Positions 24,543 to 33,284 are shown, counted from the first letter of the stretch. The stretch is DNA of 64,000 bases from Marinobacter fonticola (GCF_008122265.1 NZ_CP043042.1:868001-932000); one strand, 5' to 3'. Made by a program: numbers and translations. The notes: generated from the sequence alone by a model not told the origin.

Positions 24543-26572
24543 TCCCGGTTGCGCTTTGCCATGCGTTCCGTTCGGCTCAGCGTCCACAGGCCCGCGTATT
24601 TGTTGAACGATCCCTGCGCGTAGGTGACGGATACCAGGTAACCCACGGGCCCATCGAGGAAGCCAAAGCGTAGGAAATAGACCTGGATGAACGTCAGTAA
24701 GCCACGAAAGCTGGCATAGGCCAGGGTGCGCGTCCGCTTGCCGCGACGGAACTTTTCCTGCGACCCGAGCCAAGCGTACTTGGCACTTTTTTCCAGGGCC
24801 TGGCCGAAGTGACGGTGGGTGTAATGGGTCATACGACCCCGGAGTTGACGGGTCTTGCGACCGGAAGGAATCAGGATTCTCTCGTGGACCAGCGCATCGG
24901 AGAAGCGCACACCCTCGCGCCGGAATAACCGTAGGGGAGAGCGGCCGCTGCGACCAAAGTCCAGCCGTGTTCCGTACAGGGTGACGGCCCAGGGCAGCTT
25001 ATAGGCGTCGGCGTCCGGATCGGCCAGCCGCTCGTTGATTTCACGGGCCAGCCCCTCGGTGATCCGTTCATCGGCATCGATCGACAGTACCCAGTCCCCG
25101 GTTGCCCGGTCCAGTGCCCGCTGTTTCTGGATGCCGAAGCCGGGCCAGTCGGTAACCTCTACGCTATCGGCCAGGGCTCGGGCCCGTTCCACGGTGTCGT
25201 CGGTGCTACCGCTGTCGAGCACGATAATCTCATCGGCCACGGCGCGAACGGAGCGTAGGCAATCCTCGATATTGTGCGCCTCATCCTTGGTGATAATCGT
25301 TGCCGAAACCCTGACCCGTCTCCGGCGCCGGTCGCCCAAGTCCAGCTCGACAAAGAGTGTCGCCGCAGTGGCTCCTATCAATACCAGGTACGTCGTCACA
25401 AACAGGCTGCGGTCCAGGGTCGCTTCGGTCAGTCCGAACACGAGGTAGCCTACGGGGACAAGCAGGCCGGCCAAGGCGGTATAGGCCACCTCGGGGTTAC
25501 GATCCAGTAGGTGGCGGCCAAATAGGGCGGCCGGCAAGCCCAGTAGGAATCCCCAGGCCAGCAAGCCGATCAGTCCTCTTGTAGCCATCACCTGCATTAC
25601 GTCGCTATGAGCGTGATCGGCGCAGCACCCCGCCAGTTGCGCCTCTAATGTGCCTTGGGCAGTGCCTTGGAGGATGGCGTGCTGGTAGCCATCGAGACCG
25701 GCGCCCTTCAGCGGGGACGCCAGGAAGAGTCTGAGCGCTTCTCCCCAAGCTGCAAACCGAAGCTCGATGCTCTGATCGAAAGAACCGGCAGCCACGCCGG
25801 TCACCGTTTCGATTACACGGTCACTGAAGCCTGCGGCCAAAGCGATGAGGGCAAAGCACGTCACCAGCGCCGGCACCCGCGCGTTGCGAGGCAATAGAGG
25901 GATGAACAGGAGGGCCAGCACAGGAAGCGCCACCAGGCTGCTACGGGTTTGCGACAGGCCTGCGCCCGCCAGTCCTATCAGGCTGGCGATGATCAGTAGC
26001 GCAGCCATTGTTCGTTGCTGCTGACGAGTGTAGAACAAGGCGCCGGCCAGGCTCAGAAACCCGGCCAGTAACGACAAGTTGCCGAAGATAATTGGATTCA
26101 GATCGTAGCCCGCTGGATGCTTGAGAAGCGTCTGCCAGGCTTGGGCATTGAGTCCGTTGTCGAGCACGATCGCCAGCCCCGCTGCAAAGGCCATCAGCAT
26201 AAAAGCGATAAACAGGTGTCGCGCCCGGACGCGGGCATAGGTGAGGGCAACGAGTAGAGGCCAGAACAGAATAAAGCGCGCATGGACGCCCAATGTCTTG
26301 AAGCCTTCGTAACTAAACCCCGAAAAGGCCCAGCTGATCGCGCTGACAAGAACGAAGAACCAGAAACCGAAGTGAATCAAGCGCAGTTCCCGCGGCTTGT
26401 CCCAGCCGGTCGCCTTCAGCTTGCCAGTCATTGCGATGACGATACCCGAGATTGCAATCAGTAGCGCTGCGCCAGCCATGATGCTGGAGGATATCAGCGT
26501 GCCGCCCAGTCCCAGAAACATGAGGCCGGTCAGTGCGGACTTGCTTTTTTCGGTTGGGCTAGGCGACACCAC
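24527..26572 (-). CDS. Fusion: O-antigen ligase/polymerase domain plus WaaE-like GT2 domain
   Basis: A 681-residue two-part membrane protein. Residues about 15-410 are a multi-span Wzy_C/WaaL region with SPLKGAGLDGYQHA and the ligase-type loop DHAHSDVMQVMATRG. From about residue 420 a WaaE/KdtX-like GT2 domain begins: VSATIITKDEAHNIEDCL, LDSGSTDDTVERA, GDWVLSIDADERI with the DAD metal motif. WaaE-type enzymes add glucose to core heptose I. GTG 26572 is chosen because AAGGA lies 5 bases before it; a longer reading to 26680 would overlap the upstream acyltransferase gene. I know both parts as separate proteins. Confidence 0.85.
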   Translation of the reverse strand: MVSPSPTEKSKSALTGLMFLGLGGTLISSSIMAGAALLIAISGIVIAMTGKLKATGWDKPRELRLIHFGFWFFVLVSAISWAFSGFSYEGFKTLGVHARFILFWPLLVALTYARVRARHLFIAFMLMAFAAGLAIVLDNGLNAQAWQTLLKHPAGYDLNPIIFGNLSLLAGFLSLAGALFYTRQQQRTMAALLIIASLIGLAGAGLSQTRSSLVALPVLALLFIPLLPRNARVPALVTCFALIALAAGFSDRVIETVTGVAAGSFDQSIELRFAAWGEALRLFLASPLKGAGLDGYQHAILQGTAQGTLEAQLAGCCADHAHSDVMQVMATRGLIGLLAWGFLLGLPAALFGRHLLDRNPEVAYTALAGLLVPVGYLVFGLTEATLDRSLFVTTYLVLIGATAATLFVELDLGDRRRRRVRVSATIITKDEAHNIEDCLRSVRAVADEIIVLDSGSTDDTVERARALADSVEVTDWPGFGIQKQRALDRATGDWVLSIDADERITEGLAREINERLADPDADAYKLPWAVTLYGTRLDFGRSGRSPLRLFRREGVRFSDALVHERILIPSGRKTRQLRGRMTHYTHRHFGQALEKSAKYAWLGSQEKFRRGKRTRTLAYASFRGLLTFIQVYFLRFGFLDGPVGYLVSVTYAQGSFNKYAGLWTLSRTERMAKRNRDQTPD

Positions 26573-26607
26573 GGCATTCCTTTCGGCGGTTTCGGGTCGG
26601 GGCGTCT

Positions 26608-27513
26608 CTAACAGATGCGCCCAGGTTTGTAAGGATTCATCTCGCCCGGTGGGCGATGGCGCATGCGCTTGTATTCCCATTGGTATTGTTCCGGGATTTC
26701 GCGCACGCAGTGCTCGACCGAGGCGTTGAGAGCGGTGGTGGCCGTTACCGGATCGGTGTCGGCCATGTCCGGTTCACACTCGCGTATCACGATTTTGAAG
26801 CCTCGGGCATCGGGTAGGCGCTCGGCGTAAGTCACCAGTACGGAAGCCCCGGATTTCTGCAGTAACTTAGCCACCAGCGTCATGGTGCGCACTTCCATGC
26901 CAAAGAAAGGCGCATAGGCATTGGTTTTACCCCGCGGGCTTTGGTCGGGCAGAATGCCCGCGACGCCGCCTTCGCGTAGTAGAGCAATGAGCCGCGCCAG
27001 CCCCCTTCGGTCACCGCGCACCAGCTCAGAGCCGAGCCGACCGCGCACCTGGATCATGTAATCCTCGAATTCGGGATAGTGGGGTGGGCTGTAGAGTGCG
27101 GCCATCTTGTAACGCGAGGAAAAATACAGCCCCGCCAGCTCCCAGTTGCCTAGGTGAGGTGCCAGCAAAATAAGGCCCTTGCCGTCGTCACGGCAGCGTG
27201 TCAGTAGCTCTTCGCCTTCAATGTCACGGATCAGGCCCAGGCAGCGCTCCACCGGCCATTCCCACATCAGCGGAATTTCCATAATGGTGCGGCCGGTCTG
27301 CTTCATGCTCGCGCGTGCCAGGCGCTGGCGCTCTTCGGCGGGAAGGCTGGGGAAAGCGATACCCAGGTTGATTTCCGTCACCCGCCGGGACTCGCTGCGG
27401 CACCACCAGCCCAGCAGGCCGATAAAGCTTCCCACGGCTTGCGCGACGCTCAGCGGTAATTTACCGGCGCACTTGAGTATCCAGGTTAAAATAGAAATTC
27501 GTGACAGGGCCAT
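26608..27513 (-). CDS. LpxL/HtrB-family lipid acyltransferase
   Basis: A 301-residue inner-membrane acyltransferase that would add a secondary acyl chain to lipid A or a related lysolipid. It has an N-terminal membrane anchor and the catalytic HX4E motif in PHLGNWELAG. A later SPRGKTNAYAPFFG block and the C-terminal YQWEYKRMRHRPPG are also present; that ending is typical of the Pseudomonas-like HtrB group. ATG 27513 is used; a TTG three codons upstream is also possible. It precedes the fusion gene with a 35-base gap on the same strand. A second paralogue lies near 32.1 kb. Confidence 0.88.
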   Translation of the reverse strand: MALSRISILTWILKCAGKLPLSVAQAVGSFIGLLGWWCRSESRRVTEINLGIAFPSLPAEERQRLARASMKQTGRTIMEIPLMWEWPVERCLGLIRDIEGEELLTRCRDDGKGLILLAPHLGNWELAGLYFSSRYKMAALYSPPHYPEFEDYMIQVRGRLGSELVRGDRRGLARLIALLREGGVAGILPDQSPRGKTNAYAPFFGMEVRTMTLVAKLLQKSGASVLVTYAERLPDARGFKIVIRECEPDMADTDPVTATTALNASVEHCVREIPEQYQWEYKRMRHRPPGEMNPYKPGRIC

Positions 27514-27707
27514 AATCCCCAAATTCCGGGTATTGAACAGGGCGGCAAGCTATCACCATCGCTCGCGGCCGGCAAGGTTGAAGATGCCGTGATAAAGCCT
27601 GCCCTGGCTGTAGTTGGTGGCCATTATAGACAACTTTTGCGAGCGATGGTTTGGAGGCTCGCCAGCCTTTCTTGCGTGTGCTTATTGAGGCATGGTTCAG
27701 CGGCGCC

Positions 27708-28361
27708 TTAGAGCTTCTCCGCCGATGCCCAAGGACCCTGGCGCCCGCCGGTTTCCCAGTCGATGCGGATCCCAAAGCGCTGGATTTTACGATCGATATA
27801 GCGGTCGCGGTAGGCGGCACTGTGCGACAAGGCTGTGGGCACGGTGGGCGCGCCAAGGCCATCCACCAGGTAGAGCTCAAGCTGATGTTGCCGGGTAGCA
27901 ACGACCAAGTTGTGGGGTAGGAGATTGCGGGTCAGAATTTTCGTTTCCCTGAGCCACCGGCAGAAACGATCGATAGCCCCGTGGATCGTTTTATCCAAAC
28001 CGTGTTGATGAAGGTAGGCTTCCAGCGTGATACACGGTGTCCTATCGGGATTGGTGATCAGTTCACTGACGTTGGCCGGCCCTAAGGTGGTAGGCTCGCT
28101 ACCGTAGAAGCGGGGGAGGTGCGCCCAGACCAGCGGGGTACCGTTGGCCACAGCCGGCTGGCTATGGGCGGCCTGTTCCTGCAGATTGTCGTTGATGCGC
28201 GTTTTGCCAAGGAGCTTCTTGTACCACGGCTGGCGGGCGAAGCGCCGCTCGATGTTTTCCGGCCGGAGCACTTTAAGGCAGCGCGACGGATCGTCCGGGT
28301 GGATATAGCAGGTTCGGTTGTAACCTGCGGCGAAGGGTTCCTGGCGAGTCAGGTCGATCAT
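27708..28361 (-). CDS. YrbL-like PhoP-regulon kinase-like protein
   Basis: A 217-residue soluble protein related to enterobacterial YrbL, a PhoP-regulated protein of unknown role. The start LTRQEPFAAGYNRTCYIHP and the early KVLRPENIER match YrbL's opening (a G-x-x-R-x-CY-HP pattern, then a Lys block). A kinase-like catalytic region is visible as ILTRNLLPHNLVV and LYLVDGLG, with Asp reduced to Asn in the first. Position between an acyltransferase and an SGNH gene in an LPS locus supports a role in glycan modification. The 186-base gap to lpxL-like contains nothing notable. Confidence 0.75.
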   Translation of the reverse strand: MIDLTRQEPFAAGYNRTCYIHPDDPSRCLKVLRPENIERRFARQPWYKKLLGKTRINDNLQEQAAHSQPAVANGTPLVWAHLPRFYGSEPTTLGPANVSELITNPDRTPCITLEAYLHQHGLDKTIHGAIDRFCRWLRETKILTRNLLPHNLVVATRQHQLELYLVDGLGAPTVPTALSHSAAYRDRYIDRKIQRFGIRIDWETGGRQGPWASAEKL

Positions 28362-28390
28362 GGCACACGTATCGGTTAGGAGCGTTAAGG

Positions 28391-29098
28391 ATGACGATGA
28401 ATAAGTGTATCGCCTATGGCGATTGCAACACCGAAGGGATTCGGCAGTTTACGGGCCAGCTTTGGGCAGAGCGCGTTGCGCAGGCTCTGGATATGCCGCT
28501 GACCAATTGCGGTCACACCATGAGCACCACGCGGGAGCTACGCCGCTACGCACAGGACTACCCACCCGCCACGTACCGCGTGGCGATGATTCAGTACGGG
28601 CTGGTGGACTCCTGGCTGACCTTTCGTGGCGCGCCCTATGTCCTCTATTATCCGGACTCGCTGAAACGGAAGCTGGCCCGCAAGCTGGTCAAGAAACTCA
28701 AGAAATGGGCTCGCAGCTTTCACCTCCAGGCGCGGCTAGGGGCCGTGGAACAGGTTCCCCTCGACGAATACCTGGCCCACATCAGAACTGTAGTCTCGTC
28801 CGCGCCGACGACCTTGTTCGTACTGGTGGGAACTGCGCCGAACAAGGACGAGTCGCGCAATCCCCGTATTCTGCGTTACAACGCCGCCCTGATGGCGCTC
28901 GCCGGTCAAAGCGACAATACGCTTTATGTCGATGCCTACGATGCGCTTTGGGATCAGCGAGGCTACACGCTGATGGCGGACGGCACGCATCTCACCGACG
29001 ATGGCCACGCGCTCTTGGCGGAGAAGGTCATCAGCGTGCTGCGTCCGAGCCTGGCCTTAATGCATCGAGCGCCTCATAAAACTGCCGCGTTTGCTTGA
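28391..29098 (+). CDS. SGNH/GDSL hydrolase-like protein with Cys at the nucleophile position
   Basis: The 235-residue product has the SGNH layout. Block I reads YGDCNTEG at residues 9-16, so Cys12 replaces the usual serine of GDSxTxG. The C-terminal block has DGTHLTDDGH with Asp197 and His200. There is no signal peptide, so it should act in the cytoplasm. GDSL members in glycan loci often remove acetyl groups from sugars. Its 3' end overlaps the convergent GT4 gene by 68 bases. ATG 28391 is chosen, with GGAG 8 bases upstream; ATG 28397 is also possible. Whether it is active is unknown. Confidence 0.8.
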   Translation: MTMNKCIAYGDCNTEGIRQFTGQLWAERVAQALDMPLTNCGHTMSTTRELRRYAQDYPPATYRVAMIQYGLVDSWLTFRGAPYVLYYPDSLKRKLARKLVKKLKKWARSFHLQARLGAVEQVPLDEYLAHIRTVVSSAPTTLFVLVGTAPNKDESRNPRILRYNAALMALAGQSDNTLYVDAYDALWDQRGYTLMADGTHLTDDGHALLAEKVISVLRPSLALMHRAPHKTAAFA

Positions 29099-30089
29099 CC
29101 ATGGCGTCACGTGTGAGGGTTCTGGCCGCCTGAGCAAATGCAGGTTCCTGTTTTTCCCGTAGCGACACCAGATCGCCGAGTGCTGAAGCCAGGCACTCGG
29201 CGAGGTCGTCCACTTCACTTGAGCGGGCGATACAGGTTTCCGGTAACAGGGCGCCTACGCCGCTGACGGGTGTTGAAACGACAGGGCAACGGCTGAGCAA
29301 GGCCTCGACGAGAATATAGGGAAACCCCTCGCGCTCGGAACTGATTACGCAAAGATCGGCCTTCTCGAGCCAGCCGGCAACGTTGGCTTCGTAACCCGGC
29401 AGTGTGACCTGTTCGCCCAAACCGAGCGTCTTTATCTGCTTTTCAAGCTGTGGTCTCGCGCTGCCTTCTCCGAGGATCGCCAGCGATGCCTTAATGTTGG
29501 CTCTGGCCCACGCGTCCAATAATCGGTCGAAGCCCTTGACGGGTTCCAGGCGGCCGGCGGCGACGACCAAAGGACGCTCTGCAGGTAACGCGAAAGACGT
29601 TGGGGTGTTGTTCGGTGGCGAGGCCATGCCGTTAAAGATGACGGTTTTTTCCGGGTGCGCCAGCGACGCATAGATCTCGTCGCTGACGGCGATGACGCCA
29701 TCCAGCCGGGTAAAGGCGTTGTGCGACGATTTTGTGCCGTGCAGCGTGCCTATGTAGAGCGAGCGCTTGGCGCCTCCGCGCCGTTTTATGTTACTCAGTA
29801 GCTGAGCAGCCTTGTTGCCCTGGGCGTGGCAAATGTCCGGCTGAATGCGCCGCAATAAACGCCGTAGGCGAAGGCCCAGCCAGGGGTGGCGGCGGCTGTA
29901 CTGGACCGGAATCGGATGGAAGTGAGCGACGGTTGCAAAGCGCCCGCGATACTCGGCATCGGCAAGCACGTGCACTTCATACCCGGTCTCTATTAACCCC
30001 TGGGCCAGCTCCAGTGTGTGTCTCTCCATGCCGCCCCAGGTTGTGCCTGGCGTGCCCAAAATCAGGGCGATACGGAGGGGCTGGCTCAT
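29031..30089 (-). CDS. Glycosyltransferase family 4
   Basis: A 352-residue GT-B enzyme. The N-terminus reads RIALILGTPGTTWGGMERH, with the GT4 glycine loop; VVAAGRLEPVKGFDRLLDA and the donor site SSEREGFPYILVEALLSRCP follow. The ATG overlaps the stop of the upstream GT4 gene (ATGA), so it is the last of a four-gene coupled operon running from 33.1 kb. The 3' end overlaps the SGNH gene on the opposite strand by 68 bases. Donor and acceptor unknown. Confidence 0.9.
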   Translation of the reverse strand: MSQPLRIALILGTPGTTWGGMERHTLELAQGLIETGYEVHVLADAEYRGRFATVAHFHPIPVQYSRRHPWLGLRLRRLLRRIQPDICHAQGNKAAQLLSNIKRRGGAKRSLYIGTLHGTKSSHNAFTRLDGVIAVSDEIYASLAHPEKTVIFNGMASPPNNTPTSFALPAERPLVVAAGRLEPVKGFDRLLDAWARANIKASLAILGEGSARPQLEKQIKTLGLGEQVTLPGYEANVAGWLEKADLCVISSEREGFPYILVEALLSRCPVVSTPVSGVGALLPETCIARSSEVDDLAECLASALGDLVSLREKQEPAFAQAARTLTRDAMVKQTRQFYEALDALRPGSDAAR

Positions 30090-31204
30090 ACGTCCGCTTT
30101 CCCGTGACGGGCAAGTACCTGACGGTAGACGGACAGCGTGGCCTCGGTTTGTGCCTCGAGCCTGAAGCGTTCGGGAATCTGGATGCTTGGCTCGCGCATC
30201 GATAGCACGGCGCGCGCTTTCTCCACGAAAGCGTCGATGTCGTCCGGCGGCACCAGCCCCTCGGGGAAACAGGCGTTAAGGGATTCGGCCGCGCCGCCGC
30301 GCTCGAAAGCGACGACCGGCGTGCCCGACGACAAGGCTTCGGTCAGGGTGCGGCCAAAGGGCTCGGGCTTGGTGGACATATGGCACACCACGTCTGCAAA
30401 CAGGTAAAGCTCGTGCATGTCGTCGCGCTGGCCCAGGAAAGTAACATGTCTATCCAGTTTAAGCGCTTGCCGCCGGGTTTCCAGCTCCCGCATGAAATGC
30501 TGCTTGCCGCCTTCCAGACCGCCCACGATCAGGCCATGTAACTGGTCGTTGTCGCGCACGAGTCGTGCCATAACGTCGAGAAAGGACAACTGGCCTTTCC
30601 AGCGTGACAGACGCCCCGGCATGAGCAGGATTTTCCGGTCACGCAGTTGCGGATGGCTCTCGAGCATCTGGCGGCGCCAGGCCGGGTCCAGCGGCATTTC
30701 CCGGAACGTGCGGGTATCCACGCCACGCTGGATAACCGATATGCGTTCGGGATCGACCCGGTAAGCGTCGAGGATATAATTGCGCACGCAGTCCGATACG
30801 GCGATCAGATGCTCCGCCTTGCTCATGATTGCACTGTAGCGATTGACCGAGTACATCCCATGAAAGGTGCTGATTAATCCCGGCCTGCGGTCAGCGGGCA
30901 GTTTTTTCCACGCCAGGTAGGTGACCCAGGCCGGCATACGCGAACGCAGGTGAATCACATCCGGACGCAGCTCCTCAAGCAGGCGGCGAACCGGACGTAT
31001 CTGGCCTAACGTTGCGAGAGACTTGCGATGAATGGGCAGAGCCACATGGTGGGCGCCTTGCGCCCGTAGCTGGTCGACCATCGGGCCGCCGGATGAAAGC
31101 ACGTAGGCATCGTGACCCCGCTTGACCAGCTCGGCGGCAAATTCCACGGTACCGCGCTCGACGCCGCCGCTGTATAGCGCGGGCAGAACTTGAAGGACCT
31201 TCAC
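30086..31204 (-). CDS. Glycosyltransferase family 4
   Basis: A 372-residue GT-B enzyme starting VKVLQVLPALYSGGVERGT. It carries LMPGRLSRWKGQLSFLDVM and the donor site STKPEPFGRTLTEALSSGTP with VVAFERGGAAE. The start is GTG 31204, which overlaps the stop of the upstream ELM1-like gene (GTGA) and has GGGAGA 7 bases before it; an extension to 31261 is open but has no signal. Member of the coupled operon from lpxL to the next GT4. Function: core or O-chain sugar addition. Confidence 0.9.
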   Translation of the reverse strand: MKVLQVLPALYSGGVERGTVEFAAELVKRGHDAYVLSSGGPMVDQLRAQGAHHVALPIHRKSLATLGQIRPVRRLLEELRPDVIHLRSRMPAWVTYLAWKKLPADRRPGLISTFHGMYSVNRYSAIMSKAEHLIAVSDCVRNYILDAYRVDPERISVIQRGVDTRTFREMPLDPAWRRQMLESHPQLRDRKILLMPGRLSRWKGQLSFLDVMARLVRDNDQLHGLIVGGLEGGKQHFMRELETRRQALKLDRHVTFLGQRDDMHELYLFADVVCHMSTKPEPFGRTLTEALSSGTPVVAFERGGAAESLNACFPEGLVPPDDIDAFVEKARAVLSMREPSIQIPERFRLEAQTEATLSVYRQVLARHGKADV

Positions 31205-32142
31205 TGGCGGCTCTCCCGGCAGCGCCCTAACAGCCATCTGGCGGCACGGTCTGCCTCCCATAGCGGTTCGGGTGGGGTGACCTGACGGGACATGATTTGC
31301 TCGGCATCCGCCAGCGAGCCAGTCCGCCCACTGTGCAGCAGGGCTTCGACACCATTCGCCACACGGCTGTTCGAACGCGCAGGAAGCGTCAGTAGTCCGG
31401 TGGGCACCCCGGCGGTTAGCGACTCGTAGACCATCGACACGCTATCGGGGGTGATCCATGCCGCGCGGCTGTTGGCGAACATGTGTGCCAGCCAATGGGC
31501 GTGGGTCTGTCGATGATCGTGAACCGTGAAATTCACGCCCGAGCGCTGATTCAGCGCCTCAATCACATCCTCGGGAGTTCGCCGGCTCGATGACACCGTC
31601 CAATGCCACCGGGGGTAGTTCTGGCGTAGCTGGTCGATTTGCCGGAGAACGGATGCGCTGTCCCACTGAAAATGCTTTGACGGGCCGCCAACCAGAATCA
31701 GGGCATTTTGCTTCGTAGTCAGACGCGCTATCGGCGTTAGCGTGTTGAGCGCACCGCAGGTGATCAGGGTATCCGGCGTTTCTGCAACATGATCGTGGGC
31801 CGGGATAATACGGCTGTCGATCCAATGCTTGGGAAAGGCGGGGCGCATGAGGACAACTGTATGAACGCCTCTTTTACGGCGTTGAGTAGCTAGCAAACGG
31901 TGTGTCCGCGCGCCGGCGCCGACAATGATGTCGGGGCGCGTATAGGGTTCGGGAATCGCCAGGCTCGGTGATAAACCCAGCCCTACACGCCATAGCGGAA
32001 CCTTGATGGCGGTGCAGTCGATCCAGTGGAGCTTTGCGCTGGCCAGTGCGATCAGCCGGTTACCCAAACCTTTGAGTTGCACCTGATGGCCTCGTCGGTC
32101 GTCGTGGAGTAACCATACCACGGGGCTGGCAGGGGCGTTCAT
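31201..32142 (-). CDS. ELM1-like (GT-B fold) protein, DUF1022 type
   Basis: A 313-residue soluble protein of the bacterial ELM1-like family, relatives of the plant mitochondrial fission protein ELM1 and of GT-B enzymes. Motifs are VVWLLHDDRRGHQVQLKGL at the start, IVGAGARTHRLLA, ILVGGPSKHFQWD and the later WITPDSVSMVYESLTAGVP. In bacteria such genes commonly sit in LPS loci; a transferase role is suspected but unproven. It overlaps lpxL upstream (ATGA) and the GT4 gene downstream (GTGA). Confidence 0.8.
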   Translation of the reverse strand: MNAPASPVVWLLHDDRRGHQVQLKGLGNRLIALASAKLHWIDCTAIKVPLWRVGLGLSPSLAIPEPYTRPDIIVGAGARTHRLLATQRRKRGVHTVVLMRPAFPKHWIDSRIIPAHDHVAETPDTLITCGALNTLTPIARLTTKQNALILVGGPSKHFQWDSASVLRQIDQLRQNYPRWHWTVSSSRRTPEDVIEALNQRSGVNFTVHDHRQTHAHWLAHMFANSRAAWITPDSVSMVYESLTAGVPTGLLTLPARSNSRVANGVEALLHSGRTGSLADAEQIMSRQVTPPEPLWEADRAARWLLGRCRESRQ

Positions 32143-33095
32143 GCCCGCTTTTTTCCATAGAACCCAGGTTCATTCGACGACGGGCGGGTCTTGAAGCGCC
32201 GGTGCATCCATAGATACTGATCGGGGTAGCGGCGAATTTCATTCTCAATGGTGAGGTTGACCCGCGTGGCATCGGCCACGTCATCGCCCGACGGGAAGTT
32301 GTTCAGTGGCGGGTGGAAGTAGATGTCGTAGCCGATCTCGCCCTCACGGCGGAAATGGCTGAAGGGCACGACAGTACAGCCGCTACGTTCGGCGATGCGC
32401 GCCGTCGCGGTGATACTGGCGGCGGGCACACTGAAGAAGGGGGCGAAGACGATGCCCTTGCGGCCATAGTCCTGATCGGTGGCGTACCAAACAATGCGAT
32501 TGTCTTTGAGTCGCCGAAACAGGCCGCGCAAATCCTTGCTGTTGAGTGCCACGCCATAACGCTTCTCACGGGCCCGGGTCATGATGGCATTCATCAGCCC
32601 GTTGTTATGGTCGCGCTGCATAACATCGGCTTCGATGAACATGGTCACCAGGCTGCCTCCGAGATCGAGGGTGCTGTAATGTCCGCCCAGCAGGAGAATG
32701 CCCTTGCCGTTGGCCAGGCCTGCATCGACGTATTCGAGTCCATGCACCCGGGTAAGCTTGCGTAGGGATTCGGGGTCACGAAACCAGGCCAAACCGATTT
32801 CCATAATGCCGATTCCGTTGGAGTGAAAGGATTTGCGCACCCGCGCTTCGCGTTCTTCGTCGTTCAGTTCGGGAAAGCACAGGCCGATGTTCACCCGGGT
32901 GATATGCTTGCGCCGGTTCAGGGTACGGTAGGCCAGTTCTCCCAGGAACACGCCGGTCGACCACTGCACGCGCATGGGCAGCTTGGCGAGCAACCAGATA
33001 AAACCAATAACCAGCCAGGTGGGCCACCAGCGGGGATGCAGGTAGTGGGAAAGCTGGGTATCGCGTACGCGTTTGCGTTTTTTCGACTGACTCAC
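32139..33095 (-). CDS. lpxL: Lipid A lauroyl-type acyltransferase
   Basis: Inner-membrane acyltransferase adding a secondary fatty acid to Kdo2-lipid IVA. The 318-residue product has one N-terminal membrane segment (WLVIGFIWLLAKLPM) and the catalytic HX4D in GGHYSTLDLGG. The strongly LpxL-like blocks NSKDLRGLFRRLK, WYATDQDYGRK and YLWMHRRFKTRP are present. GTG 33095 is preferred over GTG 33122 because GAGCG precedes it; neither is decisive. The gene heads a four-gene coupled operon (lpxL, ELM1-like, two GT4 genes). Confidence 0.92.
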   Translation of the reverse strand: MSQSKKRKRVRDTQLSHYLHPRWWPTWLVIGFIWLLAKLPMRVQWSTGVFLGELAYRTLNRRKHITRVNIGLCFPELNDEEREARVRKSFHSNGIGIMEIGLAWFRDPESLRKLTRVHGLEYVDAGLANGKGILLLGGHYSTLDLGGSLVTMFIEADVMQRDHNNGLMNAIMTRAREKRYGVALNSKDLRGLFRRLKDNRIVWYATDQDYGRKGIVFAPFFSVPAASITATARIAERSGCTVVPFSHFRREGEIGYDIYFHPPLNNFPSGDDVADATRVNLTIENEIRRYPDQYLWMHRRFKTRPSSNEPGFYGKKRA

Positions 33096-33284
33096 GGCGC
33101 GCTCATGGTGATGATTTTGCACAAGTCTATCAGCAAATGTTTATTTGATAAGGGCGCCTGCGCAAACCTAAGGAACCTCTGATTAAATCTATTGGCGATT
33201 CTGCAAGCCTTGAGGCCGTCGCACGTAAGTCCTGGCGCGATGCGCTAGAATGCCTGCAGTCTTTCATCCCGGGCCGGAGTGCTG

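Noticed and set aside
26573..26680. A longer N-terminus for the ligase-GT2 fusion
   Set aside because: It would overlap the acyltransferase gene by 73 bases, whereas GTG 26572 has AAGGA 5 bases upstream.
28405..29079. A 224-codon open frame overlapping the SGNH gene in another frame on the same strand
   Set aside because: It is an alternative frame of a G+C-rich gene; the SGNH frame has the recognisable motifs and a ribosome binding site.
33170..33192. AAGGAACCTCTGATTAAATC upstream of waaA, which recalls some IS or MITE ends
   Set aside because: No matching inverted end was found in the window, so there is no support for an element.
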